NCBI RefSeq assembly: GCF_000376825.1
Contig: NZ_AQXW01000004.1
Coordinates: forward strand, 620,001 to 684,000
Source of the DNA: Demetria terragena DSM 11295
Lineage (GTDB): Bacteria > Actinomycetota > Actinomycetes > Actinomycetales > Dermatophilaceae
Direction of reading: 5' to 3'
Length of the DNA stretch: 64,000 nucleotides
The notes under the pieces are model-generated. The model ran no database searches and was not told where the DNA came from. It saw only the letters and a list, made by a program, of their open reading frames with translations. Position numbers and translations under genes: made by a program. Numbering within the stretch: the first letter of the stretch is position 1; every line of letters starts with the position of its first letter. Positions 17,439 to 26,963 of this stretch are shown in pieces.

Positions 17439-18197
17439 ATGCAACTGGACGACTCACGAATTCTGGTCATCGGCGGCGGAGGGGCCGGCATCGGCAGGGC
17501 GTGTACCCGCCACCTCAGCACCGCGGGCGCTTCGGTGGCCATCGCCGACCTTGCGCCCGGCCGGGCGCAGGAAGCGGCGGACGAGGTCAACTCGAGCGGG
17601 GGCACTGCTGTCGCGCTGAGCGGCGACGTCCGTGACCGCGAACAGCTCACCGGGTTCGTCACCGACACCGTCCGCACGCTCGGCGGACTTGATGCGCTCG
17701 TCACCGTGGTGGGTGGACAGGTGGCGTTCGTACCGGCCGTGCCATTGCACGAGATGACCGACGAGGACTGGGACACGGTCTACGAGCTGAACCTGCGGTA
17801 CGTCGCCCGGGCGGTCCGCGCGGTGCTTCCGGTCCTGCGCGAGCAAGGTACGGGCGGGGCGATCGTAAGCGTCGGCTCGGTGACCGGACTCACCGCCGCA
17901 CCACGCCAGGCGGCGTACGGCGTCATGAAAGCCGGCCTGATCAGCCTCGCCCGCACCGTCGCGGCGGAGTACTCCGCCGAACAGATCCGGATGAACGTCG
18001 TCGCCGCCGGTGCCATCGCGACAGCGGTCAGCGGGAACAGCACATTGGAGACCGACGAGATCCCGCTCGGCCGACTCGGTCGGAGCGAGGAAGTCGCGGA
18101 GGCGGTGGCCTATCTCGTGTCAGACTCGGCTGCCTACATCACCGGTCAGGCGATCACGATCGACGGCGGTGCCAGCACTCGTGGGCCGTTCGGCTGA
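17439..18197 (+). CDS. Short-chain dehydrogenase/reductase (SDR)
   Basis: 252-residue classical SDR. Cofactor loop: VIGGGGAGIGRA, followed by ADLAPGRA after strand 2, which favours NAD(H). Catalytic Ser in VSVGSVTG and Tyr-x3-Lys in YGVMKAG; a classic DGGAST near the C-terminus. Start ATG at 17439 begins the first strand; the frame extends to 17313 but that part covers a stray dnaE1 fragment and is not SDR-like. Substrate unknown. The gene lies between direct repeats of the dnaE1 3' end, which suggests it was inserted between the metallo-hydrolase and dnaE1 genes. Confidence 0.92.
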   Translation: MQLDDSRILVIGGGGAGIGRACTRHLSTAGASVAIADLAPGRAQEAADEVNSSGGTAVALSGDVRDREQLTGFVTDTVRTLGGLDALVTVVGGQVAFVPAVPLHEMTDEDWDTVYELNLRYVARAVRAVLPVLREQGTGGAIVSVGSVTGLTAAPRQAAYGVMKAGLISLARTVAAEYSAEQIRMNVVAAGAIATAVSGNSTLETDEIPLGRLGRSEEVAEAVAYLVSDSAAYITGQAITIDGGASTRGPFG

Positions 18198-18209
18198 ACG
18201 GGCGGCCGC

Positions 18210-21200
18210 CTAACGACCCACCAAGCAGGTCGGTCCGAGCAGCGCCTTGAGGTCGCCGTACAACGACGGGGACACCGTCACGCGGTGGTCATCTCCCAGT
18301 TTGAGCGTCACCGAACGTCCGGGCTGAGTCAGTTTGAGATGGACCTCCGTCGCCCCCGGGTGCTCCCCCAGGACGCTCTTGAGTCGTTCGGCCAAGCCGT
18401 TCGTCGCGCGCATCGCCTGCATCGACAACACAACCGGCCCCTGCGGCCCATCGTGAATCTCTGGGAGAGTGAGCTCCATGGCGTTGAGCGCGACCGTCTC
18501 ATCGCGCTTGTTGACGCGGCCCTTCACCACGCACACCGCGTCCTGGGTGAGCATCGTGGAGACGGTCATGTAGGTCGAGGGGAAGAACAAGCACTCGATG
18601 GCGCCCTCGAGGTCCTCCACCGTGGCGATAGCCCACAGATCGCCCTTCTTGGTCCGTTTGACCTGCAGCCCGGTGATGAGCCCGGCGATCGTGACCGTCG
18701 CGCCATCGGGTGGGCTGTCCTCGCCGTTCAGGCGTGAGATCGAGGTATCGGCATGCTGCGACAGCACATGCTCGATGCCAAACAATGGGTGATCGGAGAC
18801 GTACAGCCCGAGCATCTCCCGCTCGAAGGCGAGCAAGGTGTGCTTGTCCCACTCGATATCGGGAATCGACGGTAGTGCCGCCAGGTCGATGCCCGGCTGA
18901 TCATCACCGAACCCACCAAACAGGCTGTCCTGACCGATCGCTTCGGCGCGCTTTTCATCGACGAGAGCGTCGACGTACTGCTCGTGGATCTGCACCAAAC
19001 CCTGTCGTGGGTGCTTCAGATCATCGAATGCGCCTGCCTTGATGAGCGATTCGATCGTGCGCTTGTTGCAGACGACTGCCGGGCACTTGCGCAGGAAGTC
19101 CTCAAAGGAGGTGAACCGCCCCTTCTCTTCACGGGCCTTCTTGATCGCCTCCACGACGTTGTGCCCCACATTGCGGATGGCCGCCATGCCGAAGCGGATG
19201 TCCTCGCCCACCGCGGCGAACTCCGAGACAGACTCATTGACATCAGGTGGGAGCACCTGGATGCGCATGTGCCGGCACTCACCGAGATAGATCGCCGACT
19301 TGTCCTTGTCGTCCCGCACCGAGGTCAGCAGCGCGGCCATGTATTCAGCCGGGTAGTTGGCCTTCAGGTAGCCGGTCCAGTAGGACACCAGGCCGTACGC
19401 CGCCGTGTGCGCCTTGTTGAACGCGTAGTCGGAGAACGGCACGAGCACGCCCCACAGCGCCGCGATCGAGGCCTCGTTGAAGCCCTTAGCCTTCATCCCC
19501 TCGGAGAAGGGGATGTATTCGGCGTCGAGGACTTCCTTTTTCTTCTTGCCCATGGCCCGGCGAAGCAGGTCCGCGTTGCCGAGTGTGTAGCCCGCCAACT
19601 TCTGCGCGATCTCCATCACTTGCTCCTGGTAGATGCACAAACCGTGCGTATCTCCCAGGATCGGGTCGAGCGCCTCAATCATCTCCGGCTGCAGCTTGCC
19701 CTCTAGCTGCGGGTCGAGCGGGGTCGGTGTCTGCTTGCCGTTCTTGCGCAAGGCGAAGTTGGTATGGGCGTTGACGCCCATCGGACCGGGGCGGTAGAGC
19801 GCGAGCGCCGCCGAAATGTCCTCGAAGTTGTCTGGCTGCATCAACCGCAGCAGTTGGCGCATGCCTCCACCATCGAGCTGGAAGACGCCGAGGGTGTCAC
19901 CTCGGCCCAGGAGCTGGTAGGTCGCCCGATCATCGAGCGTCTTGGTCAACTCGTCGAGATCGATCGTCTCTCCGCGGTTTTCTTTCACGTTCCACAGCGC
20001 GTCGTCCAGGATGGTGAGATTGCGCAGGCCAAGGAAGTCCATCTTGACCAACCCGAGCGCCTCGCACGTCGGATAGTCGAACTGCGTGATGACCTGGCCG
20101 TCCTGCAACCGGCGCATGATCGGGATGACCTCGATCAGCGGCTCGGACGACATGATGACGCCCGCGGCGTGCACACCCCACTGCCGCTTCAGCCCTTCCA
20201 AGCCCTTGGCCGTCTCGACAATCTCACCAAGGTGGGTTTCGGTTTCGACCAGCGCTCGGAACTCATTGCCCTCGGCATGGCGCGGGTGCGCAGGATCGTA
20301 GATCCCCGAAAGTGGCACCCCCTTGCCCATCACGTCTGCGGGCATCGCCTTGGTGAGTTGCTCACCAACCGCAAACGGGTGACCCATCACGCGAGAGGCG
20401 TCCTTGACCGCCTGCTTGGCCTTGATCGTGCCGTACGTGACGATCTGCGCGACTCGCTCGTCGCCGTACTTCTCGGTGACGTACTGGATTACCTCGCCGC
20501 GACGGCGCTCGTCGAAGTCGACGTCAAAGTCAGGCATCGACATGCGCTCGGGGTTGAGGAATCGCTCAAAGATCAGTCCGTGGGGCACCGGGTCCAGGTC
20601 AGTGATCCCCATGGCGTACGCACACATTGAGCCAGCACCCGAACCACGCCCAGGGCCTACCCGAATGCCGTTGTCCTTGGCCCAGTTGATGAAGTCGGCG
20701 ACCACGAGGAAGTAGCCGGGATATCCCTTCCCAAGGATGACCTCGGTTTCGTAGTCGGCCTGCTCTTGCGCATAGGTGGGCACACCGTCTGGGAAGCGCG
20801 CGCGCAGCCCGGAGTTGACCTCCTTGATGAACCAGGACTTCTCGTCCTCCCCTTCCGGCACGGAGAAGCGCGGCATGTAGCGCCCTTCGCCCTCGAGGAA
20901 GTTCACCTCGCAACGCTCGGCGATCAGCAGCGTGTTGTCGCACGCTTCTGGGAAGTCCGACCACAACTCGCGCATCTCGGCCGCGGACTTCAGGTAGTAG
21001 CCGTCCCCGTCGAAGGCAAACCGGTCTGGGTCCAGCAGGGTCGAGCCGGACTGAACGCACAGCAATGCGCCGTGCGCCTTGGCGTCCTCCTGCCGGGCGT
21101 AGTGCAGGTCGTTGGTCGCCACCAGTGGCAACCCAAGTTCCTTGCCGAGCTTGAGCAGGTCGTCCTTGACCCGCTTCTCCACCGAGACCCCGTGGTCCAT

Positions 21201-21779
21201 CAACTCCAGGTAGTAGTTCTCTGCCCCAAAGATGTCGCGAAACTCGGCGGCCGCTGCCACGGCTAGGTCGTACTGACCCAACCGCAGGCGGGTCTGCACC
21301 TCACCCGACGGGCATCCGGTGGTCGCGATCAGGCCCCCGGCGTACTGATGGAGCAACTCCCGGTCCAGTCGCGGCCACTTCGCATAGACCTGGTCCAACG
21401 AAGCTTGGGAGTCGAGCTTGAACAGGTTGTGCATGCCGGAGTTGTTGCGTGCCAGCAATGTCATGTGGGTGTAGGCACCGCCACCGGAAACGTCGTCCCG
21501 CTTGCTTGCCCGGTCGCCGCCCCACTTCACCCGAGTCTTATCGGTGCGATGTGTGCCCGGCGTGACGTATGCCTCCAGGCCGATGATCGGCTTGACCCCG
21601 TATTTCTGGGACTTCTTCCAGAACTCGTAGGCGCCAAAAAGGTAGCCGTGGTCGGTCATCGCGATGGCCGGCATGCCCATCTCGGCGGCTACTTCAAACA
21701 TGTCGTCAATGCGCGCAGCACCGTCCAACATCGAGTATTCGGTGTGGTTGTGCAGGTGGACGAAGCTCTTCCCGGTCAT
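18210..21779 (-). CDS. dnaE: DNA polymerase III alpha subunit DnaE1
   Basis: 1189-residue replicative polymerase (family C). The N-terminal PHP domain opens with FVHLHNHTEYSMLDGA. The palm carries PDFDVDFDERRR with the catalytic Asp pair, preceded by VGPGRGSGAGSMCAYAMGIT. An HhH region, the GAFDDL segment and an OB-fold (ATVTIAGLITGLQ) follow. ATG at 21779 is the family start; the longer frame to 21851 is not conserved. Its last 28 codon bases are copied at 17321. A 149-bp tandem repeat array lies upstream. Confidence 0.97.
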   Translation of the reverse strand: MTGKSFVHLHNHTEYSMLDGAARIDDMFEVAAEMGMPAIAMTDHGYLFGAYEFWKKSQKYGVKPIIGLEAYVTPGTHRTDKTRVKWGGDRASKRDDVSGGGAYTHMTLLARNNSGMHNLFKLDSQASLDQVYAKWPRLDRELLHQYAGGLIATTGCPSGEVQTRLRLGQYDLAVAAAAEFRDIFGAENYYLELMDHGVSVEKRVKDDLLKLGKELGLPLVATNDLHYARQEDAKAHGALLCVQSGSTLLDPDRFAFDGDGYYLKSAAEMRELWSDFPEACDNTLLIAERCEVNFLEGEGRYMPRFSVPEGEDEKSWFIKEVNSGLRARFPDGVPTYAQEQADYETEVILGKGYPGYFLVVADFINWAKDNGIRVGPGRGSGAGSMCAYAMGITDLDPVPHGLIFERFLNPERMSMPDFDVDFDERRRGEVIQYVTEKYGDERVAQIVTYGTIKAKQAVKDASRVMGHPFAVGEQLTKAMPADVMGKGVPLSGIYDPAHPRHAEGNEFRALVETETHLGEIVETAKGLEGLKRQWGVHAAGVIMSSEPLIEVIPIMRRLQDGQVITQFDYPTCEALGLVKMDFLGLRNLTILDDALWNVKENRGETIDLDELTKTLDDRATYQLLGRGDTLGVFQLDGGGMRQLLRLMQPDNFEDISAALALYRPGPMGVNAHTNFALRKNGKQTPTPLDPQLEGKLQPEMIEALDPILGDTHGLCIYQEQVMEIAQKLAGYTLGNADLLRRAMGKKKKEVLDAEYIPFSEGMKAKGFNEASIAALWGVLVPFSDYAFNKAHTAAYGLVSYWTGYLKANYPAEYMAALLTSVRDDKDKSAIYLGECRHMRIQVLPPDVNESVSEFAAVGEDIRFGMAAIRNVGHNVVEAIKKAREEKGRFTSFEDFLRKCPAVVCNKRTIESLIKAGAFDDLKHPRQGLVQIHEQYVDALVDEKRAEAIGQDSLFGGFGDDQPGIDLAALPSIPDIEWDKHTLLAFEREMLGLYVSDHPLFGIEHVLSQHADTSISRLNGEDSPPDGATVTIAGLITGLQVKRTKKGDLWAIATVEDLEGAIECLFFPSTYMTVSTMLTQDAVCVVKGRVNKRDETVALNAMELTLPEIHDGPQGPVVLSMQAMRATNGLAERLKSVLGEHPGATEVHLKLTQPGRSVTLKLGDDHRVTVSPSLYGDLKALLGPTCLVGR
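18216..18243 (-). repeat. 28-bp direct repeat in dnaE1 3' end (in-gene copy)
   Basis: Encodes the end of LLGPTCLVG in dnaE1; repeated at 17321-17348 with one mismatch, on the other side of the SDR gene. Confidence 0.92.
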
Positions 21780-21824
21780 CGCCGCTGAGTCTACGTCCGA
21801 GGTCCGACACTGCCCGCCCCGCCG

Positions 21825-22435
21825 GTCGAGACCCCGCCACATCGAGACCACCCACCACGGGTCTCGACACGGCCTCGGCTAACGCCTCGACCGGCTCGAC
21901 CGACGTTAGATGGGACCGCTCGACCGGCTCGACCGGCGCCGAGCCACACAACGCTGGTCGAGTAGGCGGGAACGCAGTGACCCGCCGTATCGAGACCACC
22001 TCACCACGGGTCTCGACACGGCCTCGGCTCACGCCTCGACCGGCTCGACCGACGTTAGATGGGACTACTCGACTGGCTCGACCGGCGCCGAGCCACACAA
22101 CGGCGGTCGAGTAGGCGGGAACGCAGTGACCCGCCATATCGAGACCACCCACCACGGGGTCTCGACACGGCCTCGGCTCACGCCTCGACCGGCTCGACCG
22201 ACGTTAGATGGGACTACTCGACTGGCTCGACCGGCGCCGAGCCACACAACGCTGGTCGAGTAGGCGGGAACGCAGTGACCCGCCGTATCGAGACCACCTC
22301 ACCACGGGGTCTCGACACGGCCTCGGCTCACGCCTCGACCGGCTCGACCGACGTTAGATGGGACTACTCGACTGGCTCGACCGACGTTGGGTGGGACTGC
22401 CCCACCGGCGTGAGATGGGACTGCTCGACCGGTGG
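21825..22435. repeat. Tandem array of a ~149-bp intergenic repeat (four units plus partials)
   Basis: The word CGACGTTAG recurs at 21901, 22050, 22199 and 22349, and ATCGAGACC at 21841, 21989, 22138 and 22287, giving a period of 148-150 bp. A truncated copy follows at 22382. Each unit contains the imperfect palindrome GGTCGAGTAGGCGGG ... CCCGCC-TATCGAGACC, the hairpin type dispersed in many actinobacterial genomes. The 668-bp gap between dnaE1 and the pseudouridine synthase is filled almost entirely by this array; no credible gene lies in it. Confidence 0.92.
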
Positions 22436-22447
22436 GAGGTGTGCCCC

Positions 22448-23383
22448 TCAGGTGAGGTCGCGGATGCGGTCCAGCGCGTGCTGCAGGTCGTCCGGAAGTT
22501 CGCTGACGTAGGTCACCCGCTCACCCGACCCCGGGTGGTCAAAAGACAGTTCCGTTGCCTGTAGCCACTGGCGGGCTAGTCCGAGCTTCTTAGCCAGAGT
22601 CGGGTCTGCGCCGTACAGCGGATCTCCGACGCAGGGATGGTGAAGCGCTGCCATGTGGACGCGAATCTGATGAGTGCGCCCGGTCTCTAGGTGAATCCGC
22701 AGCAGGGACGCGCGGCGGAAGGCCTCGACCAACTCGTAGTGAGTCACGCTCGCTCGCCCTGAGGTCATCACGGCGAATTTGTAGTCACCACCGGGGTGGC
22801 GTCCGATCGGTGCATCGATCGTGCCGACGATGGGATCAGGTAAACCCTGCACCAACGCGTGGTAGGTCTTCTCAACGGTCCGATCACGGAAGGCCTGCTT
22901 CAAAACCGTGTATGCCCGCTCCGACTTCGCGAGCACCATCAGGCCACTGGTCCCCACGTCGAGGCGTTGGACAATCCCCTGGCGCTCCGCAGCCCCGGAA
23001 GTAGAGATCCGTTTGCCCGCCGCCACCAGACCGCTGACCACATCGGGCCCATCCCAGCCGACGCTCGGGTGCGCGGCGACGCCAAGCGGCTTGTCGACCA
23101 CGATGATCTCGCTGTCCTCATGCACGATCCGCAGTCCTGGCACTTCAACCGGTTTGACCTGCGCCTGCCGCGGTCCGAGCCGGTCGGGCATCTGGACCTC
23201 AAGCCACTGGCCCGCGGAGACTCGATCGGACTTACCTACCACTCGGTGGTCGACGGTGATGGCACCCTCGGCCGCGATCTCCGCCGAGCGCGTACGCGAC
23301 AGCCCGAGCAGCCTCGCGACCGCCGCATCGACGCGTTCACCTTCGAGCCCGTCCGGGACGGGCAGCGCCTTCACCTCACCCAT
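22448..23383 (-). CDS. RluA/RluD-family 23S rRNA pseudouridine synthase
   Basis: 311 residues. N-terminal S4 RNA-binding domain (~15-75, [20 protein letters not shown]) and catalytic domain with the active-site Asp in [16 protein letters not shown] (usually RLDxxTSG). [16 protein letters not shown] and GDPLYG are family motifs. Converts uridines to pseudouridine in large-subunit rRNA. It overlaps lspA by one base (TGATG), the usual lspA-rluD pairing of Gram-positives. Confidence 0.95.
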   Translation of the reverse strand: MGEVKALPVPDGLEGERVDAAVARLLGLSRTRSAEIAAEGAITVDHRVVGKSDRVSAGQWLEVQMPDRLGPRQAQVKPVEVPGLRIVHEDSEIIVVDKPLGVAAHPSVGWDGPDVVSGLVAAGKRISTSGAAERQGIVQRLDVGTSGLMVLAKSERAYTVLKQAFRDRTVEKTYHALVQGLPDPIVGTIDAPIGRHPGGDYKFAVMTSGRASVTHYELVEAFRRASLLRIHLETGRTHQIRVHMAALHHPCVGDPLYGADPTLAKKLGLARQWLQATELSFDHPGSGERVTYVSELPDDLQHALDRIRDLT

Positions 23384-24054
23384 CAGGGGCGATCCTTGCG
23401 GTCGCTGTCGCTCTCTTCGAGCTCACTGTCCTGACTGGGCTGGTCCAAGTCTTCAGAGTCCTCGGTGTCCTCATCGCTAGTGATCCGCGTGCCGTCAATA
23501 TTGATACCGACAAAGGCCAGGATGCAGATCAAACTGGCGGCACTCACGATGCACGTGTCAGCCACGTTGAAAATCGGAAAGTCGATCACCGGGAATCGGG
23601 TGAACTGCAGGAAGTCGACGACATGGCCCTGGCCGCCGCCCGGCTCGCGGAAGAACCGATCCGTGAGATTGCCGAGGGCGCCTCCGATCAACAAGCCGAG
23701 CGCTGCGGCCCACCCACGGCTGCGCAGCCGGCGCGCCGCCCAGATCGTGGCGGCGATCACCACGATCGCCACGATCGTCAGGAGCCAGGTGGCATTGGTG
23801 GCCAGCGAGAACGCGGCCCCGGGATTGGACGTACGACGCAACTGGATGAGCGGAATCGGGAAGTCTTGGGCGACCCCGAACTCCAGGTTGGCGACAACCC
23901 AGGCCTTGGTGCCCTGGTCGAGGGCGTAGGAGCCGAGCGCGATCAGCGCCAGCACCACCACCAATCGGGTCGAACGAACCGGTGGGCCGGCGTCCGCCCG
24001 GGCGGTTGTCGATGCTGGATCGGGGTTCAGTGTCGCTCCTGCTCCTGTTTGCAT
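23383..24054 (-). CDS. lspA: Lipoprotein signal peptidase (SPase II)
   Basis: 223 residues, four transmembrane helices. The family motifs [12 protein letters not shown] and the catalytic aspartates in [14 protein letters not shown] and [11 protein letters not shown] are intact. An Asp/Glu/Ser-rich tail of about 30 residues extends past the last helix. Processes prolipoproteins such as the sugar-binding protein in this window. Its start overlaps the end of the DksA-like gene; ATG at 24054 is used because later in-frame codons fall inside helix 1. Confidence 0.92.
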   Translation of the reverse strand: MQTGAGATLNPDPASTTARADAGPPVRSTRLVVVLALIALGSYALDQGTKAWVVANLEFGVAQDFPIPLIQLRRTSNPGAAFSLATNATWLLTIVAIVVIAATIWAARRLRSRGWAAALGLLIGGALGNLTDRFFREPGGGQGHVVDFLQFTRFPVIDFPIFNVADTCIVSAASLICILAFVGINIDGTRITSDEDTEDSEDLDQPSQDSELEESDSDRKDRP

Positions 24055-24539
24055 GTCACGCACAGTGTCGCACGTGGCTGAGCCTGCAATCGCAACTTCC
24101 CAATCGGCTTGCCACAGCTCTCACACACGCCATAGGTGCCCTCTTCAATGGCCTGCAGTGCCCGCTCGTTCTGCTCCAGCATCGCCCGCGAATTGAGCGC
24201 GACGGTGAGCTCCTGCTGACGCTCAGAAGTCTTCGCGCCAGTGTCGACATCGTCGTCGCCCGACCCTTCGCCGCTGTCGCTCATGAGTTGCTGGATATCG
24301 CTCTCGATGCCCGCGAGTTCAGCCTGCAGATGATCTCGCTGTTCGAGCAGTTCAGCGTTGACGGCCTCGAGCTCCGCTGACGTCCACGGCGCCTCGTCTG
24401 ACCGTACGCGCAGCGCGGCGGCCTTCTTGGGTGTTGATCGCTTCTTGGCGCCAGAACTTCCCTTCGCGGAAGCCGTGCTGGCTGGTGTTTTCTTCGCCGC
24501 GCTCTTCTTGGCCGCGGCAGCCTTCTTCGGTGCAACCAT
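24027..24539 (-). CDS. TraR/DksA-family zinc-finger protein with Lys/Ala-rich N-terminus
   Basis: About 170 residues. C-terminal Cys4 zinc finger (YGVCESCGKPIGKLR and LCVTCKQ) after a coiled coil (~65-115), the DksA/TraR layout; such proteins usually reach into the RNA polymerase secondary channel. The N-terminal ~45 residues are built of AAKK-type repeats. ATG at 24539 lies close behind AAAGGGAG. A similar Lys/Ala low-complexity segment begins the sigma factor at 49 kb. Overlaps lspA by 28 bases. Confidence 0.88.
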   Translation of the reverse strand: MVAPKKAAAAKKSAAKKTPASTASAKGSSGAKKRSTPKKAAALRVRSDEAPWTSAELEAVNAELLEQRDHLQAELAGIESDIQQLMSDSGEGSGDDDVDTGAKTSERQQELTVALNSRAMLEQNERALQAIEEGTYGVCESCGKPIGKLRLQAQPRATLCVTCKQEQERH

Positions 24540-24635
24540 GGGCTCCCTTTCAGACGACATCTGATGTGCGCCCGAAACGGCGTGGGCGTAGGCGTACCGG
24601 GGCGACAATAGGCGACCAAAGCCCCGGGAACAACG

Positions 24636-24666
24636 AACGCCCCGCCCAAATTTCGGGCGGGGCGTT
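24636..24666 (-). terminator. Strong hairpin after divIVA-like gene
   Basis: AACGCCCCGCCC and GGGCGGGGCGTT form a perfect 12-bp stem with a 7-base loop, 14-44 bases after the stop of the DivIVA-like gene. No clear U-run follows; in high-G+C actinobacteria such U-less stems can still terminate. Confidence 0.65.
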
Positions 24667-24679
24667 GCTGGTGAATCGA

Positions 24680-25888
24680 TTACTGGCCGTTGTTGTCGCC
24701 CGACTTCTTGTCGTCGGGGTCGGCCTTCATGTTCTCGAGGAAGCTCATCTGGTCGCCCAGGAAAGACTTCAACTTGCCGCGGTAGTCCTTCTCAAAGCCG
24801 CGCAGTCCCTCGATATCGCCGTTGAGGCGGTCTCGCTCGGTCGTGAGTTGCCCGATGATCGTCGACTTCTGACCCTCGGCCTCACGGACCAAAGTCGTGG
24901 ACTTCTCCGTGCCTTCCTTGATCAGGCGGTCGTGCTCAGTCTGGCCGGTCGAGATCAACTCATCGTGCTTCTTCTGACCAGTGGAGACGAGTTCATCGTG
25001 CTTCTTCTGACCGGTAGTGACGAGTTCATCATGCTTCGACTGACCGGTCCGAATGAGCTCGTCGCGCTTGGCTGTGGCCTCACCGACGACCTTCTCGCGG
25101 TAGGTCTCGCCCTCGCCGACCAGACGGTCCTTGGTCTTCTGACCTTCGGACACGTGCTCGTCGTGCAGACGCTGCGCCAGGGCAATCACGCCAGCGGCAT
25201 TGTCGCCACCCTGAGAGTCGCGTGCCGCGTGAGCAGCCACCGCGCCAGTGCCCGCACCCACCACACCGGCTGCAGCAGCCGGGACGGTCGAGCCACCCTG
25301 GCTAGACCCGCCGGAATGAGCGCCACCAGCGTTCTGGTCTGGCTGACTCGCCACTGCCGCCGGAGCAGCCGCAGCCGCCGCCGGAGGCCGCTGCTCAGCC
25401 GCGGCCTGCGCCTCAGCGGCACGCTGCTTGGCCTGCTTCTCAGCGGCCTGGGCCTTCTCAATATCAGTCCGTACGGACGCGAGCTGACTCTCAGCCTGGG
25501 CCTGGGCCTGCTTAGCGGCATTGGCCGCCTCCTCAACGCGGGCAGCCTCGGCCTTCACTGCGCTGAGTCGTTCTTGGGCTGCCTTGACCTCGGCCGGATC
25601 AGGAGCTCCGCCAGCAGCAGCGCCAGGAGCTGGCACTGGAGTCAGGCCGGGCACAGTGGCGGCACCAGACGTCGGGGCGCTCGCGCCTTCGCGTCCGGTG
25701 AGGCCCTTGCTGCGACGGCAATCCTCTAACTGGCTGGTGAGCTTCTCATTCTCAGCGTTCAGTCGACGCAGCTCTACGACGACGTCGTCTAGGAAGTCGT
25801 CAACCTGGCTTTCGTCGTATCCACTACGACCAAAGCTCTTGGGTCGACCGAATTCCTTTGTCACCACGTCTTCTGGCGTCAACGCCAT
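24680..25888 (-). CDS. DivIVA/Wag31-like coiled-coil protein with 12-residue repeats
   Basis: 402 residues. The N-terminal DivIVA membrane-binding motif is VVTKEFGRPKSFGRSGYDES followed by the QVDDFLDDVVVELRRLNAEN coiled coil. The middle is Ala/Pro/Gln-rich, the second half a long coiled coil. Residues ~276-326 hold four or five copies of a TGQxKHDEL(V/I) repeat. Wag31 proteins mark poles and septa and steer wall growth. The location next to yggT, sepF and the dcw genes is the usual Gram-positive order. GAGGTGAG precedes the ATG by five bases. Confidence 0.9.
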   Translation of the reverse strand: MALTPEDVVTKEFGRPKSFGRSGYDESQVDDFLDDVVVELRRLNAENEKLTSQLEDCRRSKGLTGREGASAPTSGAATVPGLTPVPAPGAAAGGAPDPAEVKAAQERLSAVKAEAARVEEAANAAKQAQAQAESQLASVRTDIEKAQAAEKQAKQRAAEAQAAAEQRPPAAAAAAPAAVASQPDQNAGGAHSGGSSQGGSTVPAAAAGVVGAGTGAVAAHAARDSQGGDNAAGVIALAQRLHDEHVSEGQKTKDRLVGEGETYREKVVGEATAKRDELIRTGQSKHDELVTTGQKKHDELVSTGQKKHDELISTGQTEHDRLIKEGTEKSTTLVREAEGQKSTIIGQLTTERDRLNGDIEGLRGFEKDYRGKLKSFLGDQMSFLENMKADPDDKKSGDNNGQ

Positions 25889-25979
25889 GTGTGCTCACCT
25901 CGGTAACGATGGTGCAGTGCAGATCCCGGCAGCCCCAGCCTGCCGATCGATCCACACCACAGAAACAAACTGTCGGCGG

Positions 25980-26276
25980 TCATGTTAGGAGACCTAGCGT
26001 CAAAGTGACAGCCAGCATCAGGATCAGGAATCCCAGATCCAGGCTGATCTGCCCGATTCGCAGCGGCGGAATGACCCGTCGCAGCGCTTTGAGAGGCGGA
26101 TCCGTGGCGGTATAAACCACCTCGGCGACCACCAGCACGACTCCACGTGGCTGCCAATCTCGAGCCAGCACCTGCACCCACTCCAGGACGAGCCTGGCGA
26201 TCAACAGAATGAGGAAGAGATATAGCAGCAGCGCGAGCAGCGCGCGAACAGCCTCCATGGGACCAGTGTCGGTCAT
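25980..26276 (-). CDS. YggT-family membrane protein
   Basis: 98 residues with two hydrophobic segments and the YggT signature (LILLIARLVLEWVQVLARDW, then YTATDPPLKALRRVIPP and SLDLGFLILMLAV). Small integral membrane protein found between sepF and divIVA in most Gram-positives and linked to division or osmotic tolerance. Exact role unknown. Confidence 0.95.
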   Translation of the reverse strand: MTDTGPMEAVRALLALLLYLFLILLIARLVLEWVQVLARDWQPRGVVLVVAEVVYTATDPPLKALRRVIPPLRIGQISLDLGFLILMLAVTLTLGLLT

Positions 26277-26316
26277 GCCACTCCGGACGCATCCGGCGGG
26301 GCATGATCATCCGAAT

Positions 26317-26853
26317 TCAGCTCTGGTTGAACAGAACTCGGGCGTTCTTGGATGCCTGGCCACTTTGCGATGCTACCTCAACAGTGGTCGGCGAGAGCAG
26401 GAACACCTTGCTGGTGACCCGCTCAATCGTGCCGTGGAGACCAAACACCAGACCGGCGGCGAAGTCGACGAGCCGCTTGGCGTCGTTGTCATCCATGTCG
26501 GTGAGATTCATGATGACCGGAATGCCCTCACGGAAGCTCTCGCCAATCGTCTTGGCCTCGTTATAGGTGCGCGGGTGGATCGGCATGATGCGGTTCATCC
26601 CGGCGACCTCCGAGTGGGACATCTCACGAACAGAATGTGGCGCCGAAGCCCGGCGCGGGAGCGGAGTCACCTCGGCAGGAATTTGCTGCTCGGGTGCGTA
26701 CTCATCGTCGTGACGAGCATCACCGTGCGGGCCCTCGTCCTCGTAGTAGTCGTCGTACGCGTCATCCCCGCGACGGTATCGGTCATCGGGGTATGCCGGA
26801 TCTACCTCGGCCAGGCCGAGGTATTCCATTGTCTTGCGCAGCGCGCCGCCCAT
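26317..26853 (-). CDS. sepF: Cell division protein SepF
   Basis: 178 residues. N-terminal amphipathic start (GGALRKTMEYLGLAE), an acidic/Tyr-rich linker (~20-75) and the C-terminal DUF552 domain with RTYNEAKTIGESFREG and PVIMNLTDMDDNDAKRLVDF. SepF anchors FtsZ to the membrane and binds the FtsZ C-terminal peptide; no FtsA gene is present here, as expected in actinobacteria. ATG follows AAGGAGAG at six bases. The 110-bp gap to yggS probably holds its promoter. Confidence 0.96.
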   Translation of the reverse strand: MGGALRKTMEYLGLAEVDPAYPDDRYRRGDDAYDDYYEDEGPHGDARHDDEYAPEQQIPAEVTPLPRRASAPHSVREMSHSEVAGMNRIMPIHPRTYNEAKTIGESFREGIPVIMNLTDMDDNDAKRLVDFAAGLVFGLHGTIERVTSKVFLLSPTTVEVASQSGQASKNARVLFNQS

Positions 26854-26963
26854 CGTCCGCTCTCCTTGGATGGTCTTTCTGACGCCGTTCTGCCGTCAGC
26901 ACTTGCTTTGGAGATATCCACAAAACCCGGTCCGGAGGCCTTGTGTCGATCTGCGTCCCGACG

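Noticed and set aside
21825-22435. CRISPR array
   Set aside because: Units are ~149 bp and contiguous, with no unique spacers and no cas genes.
21910-22511. Repeated open frames in the 149-bp array
   Set aside because: The peptides repeat only because the DNA does; no ribosome site or family match.
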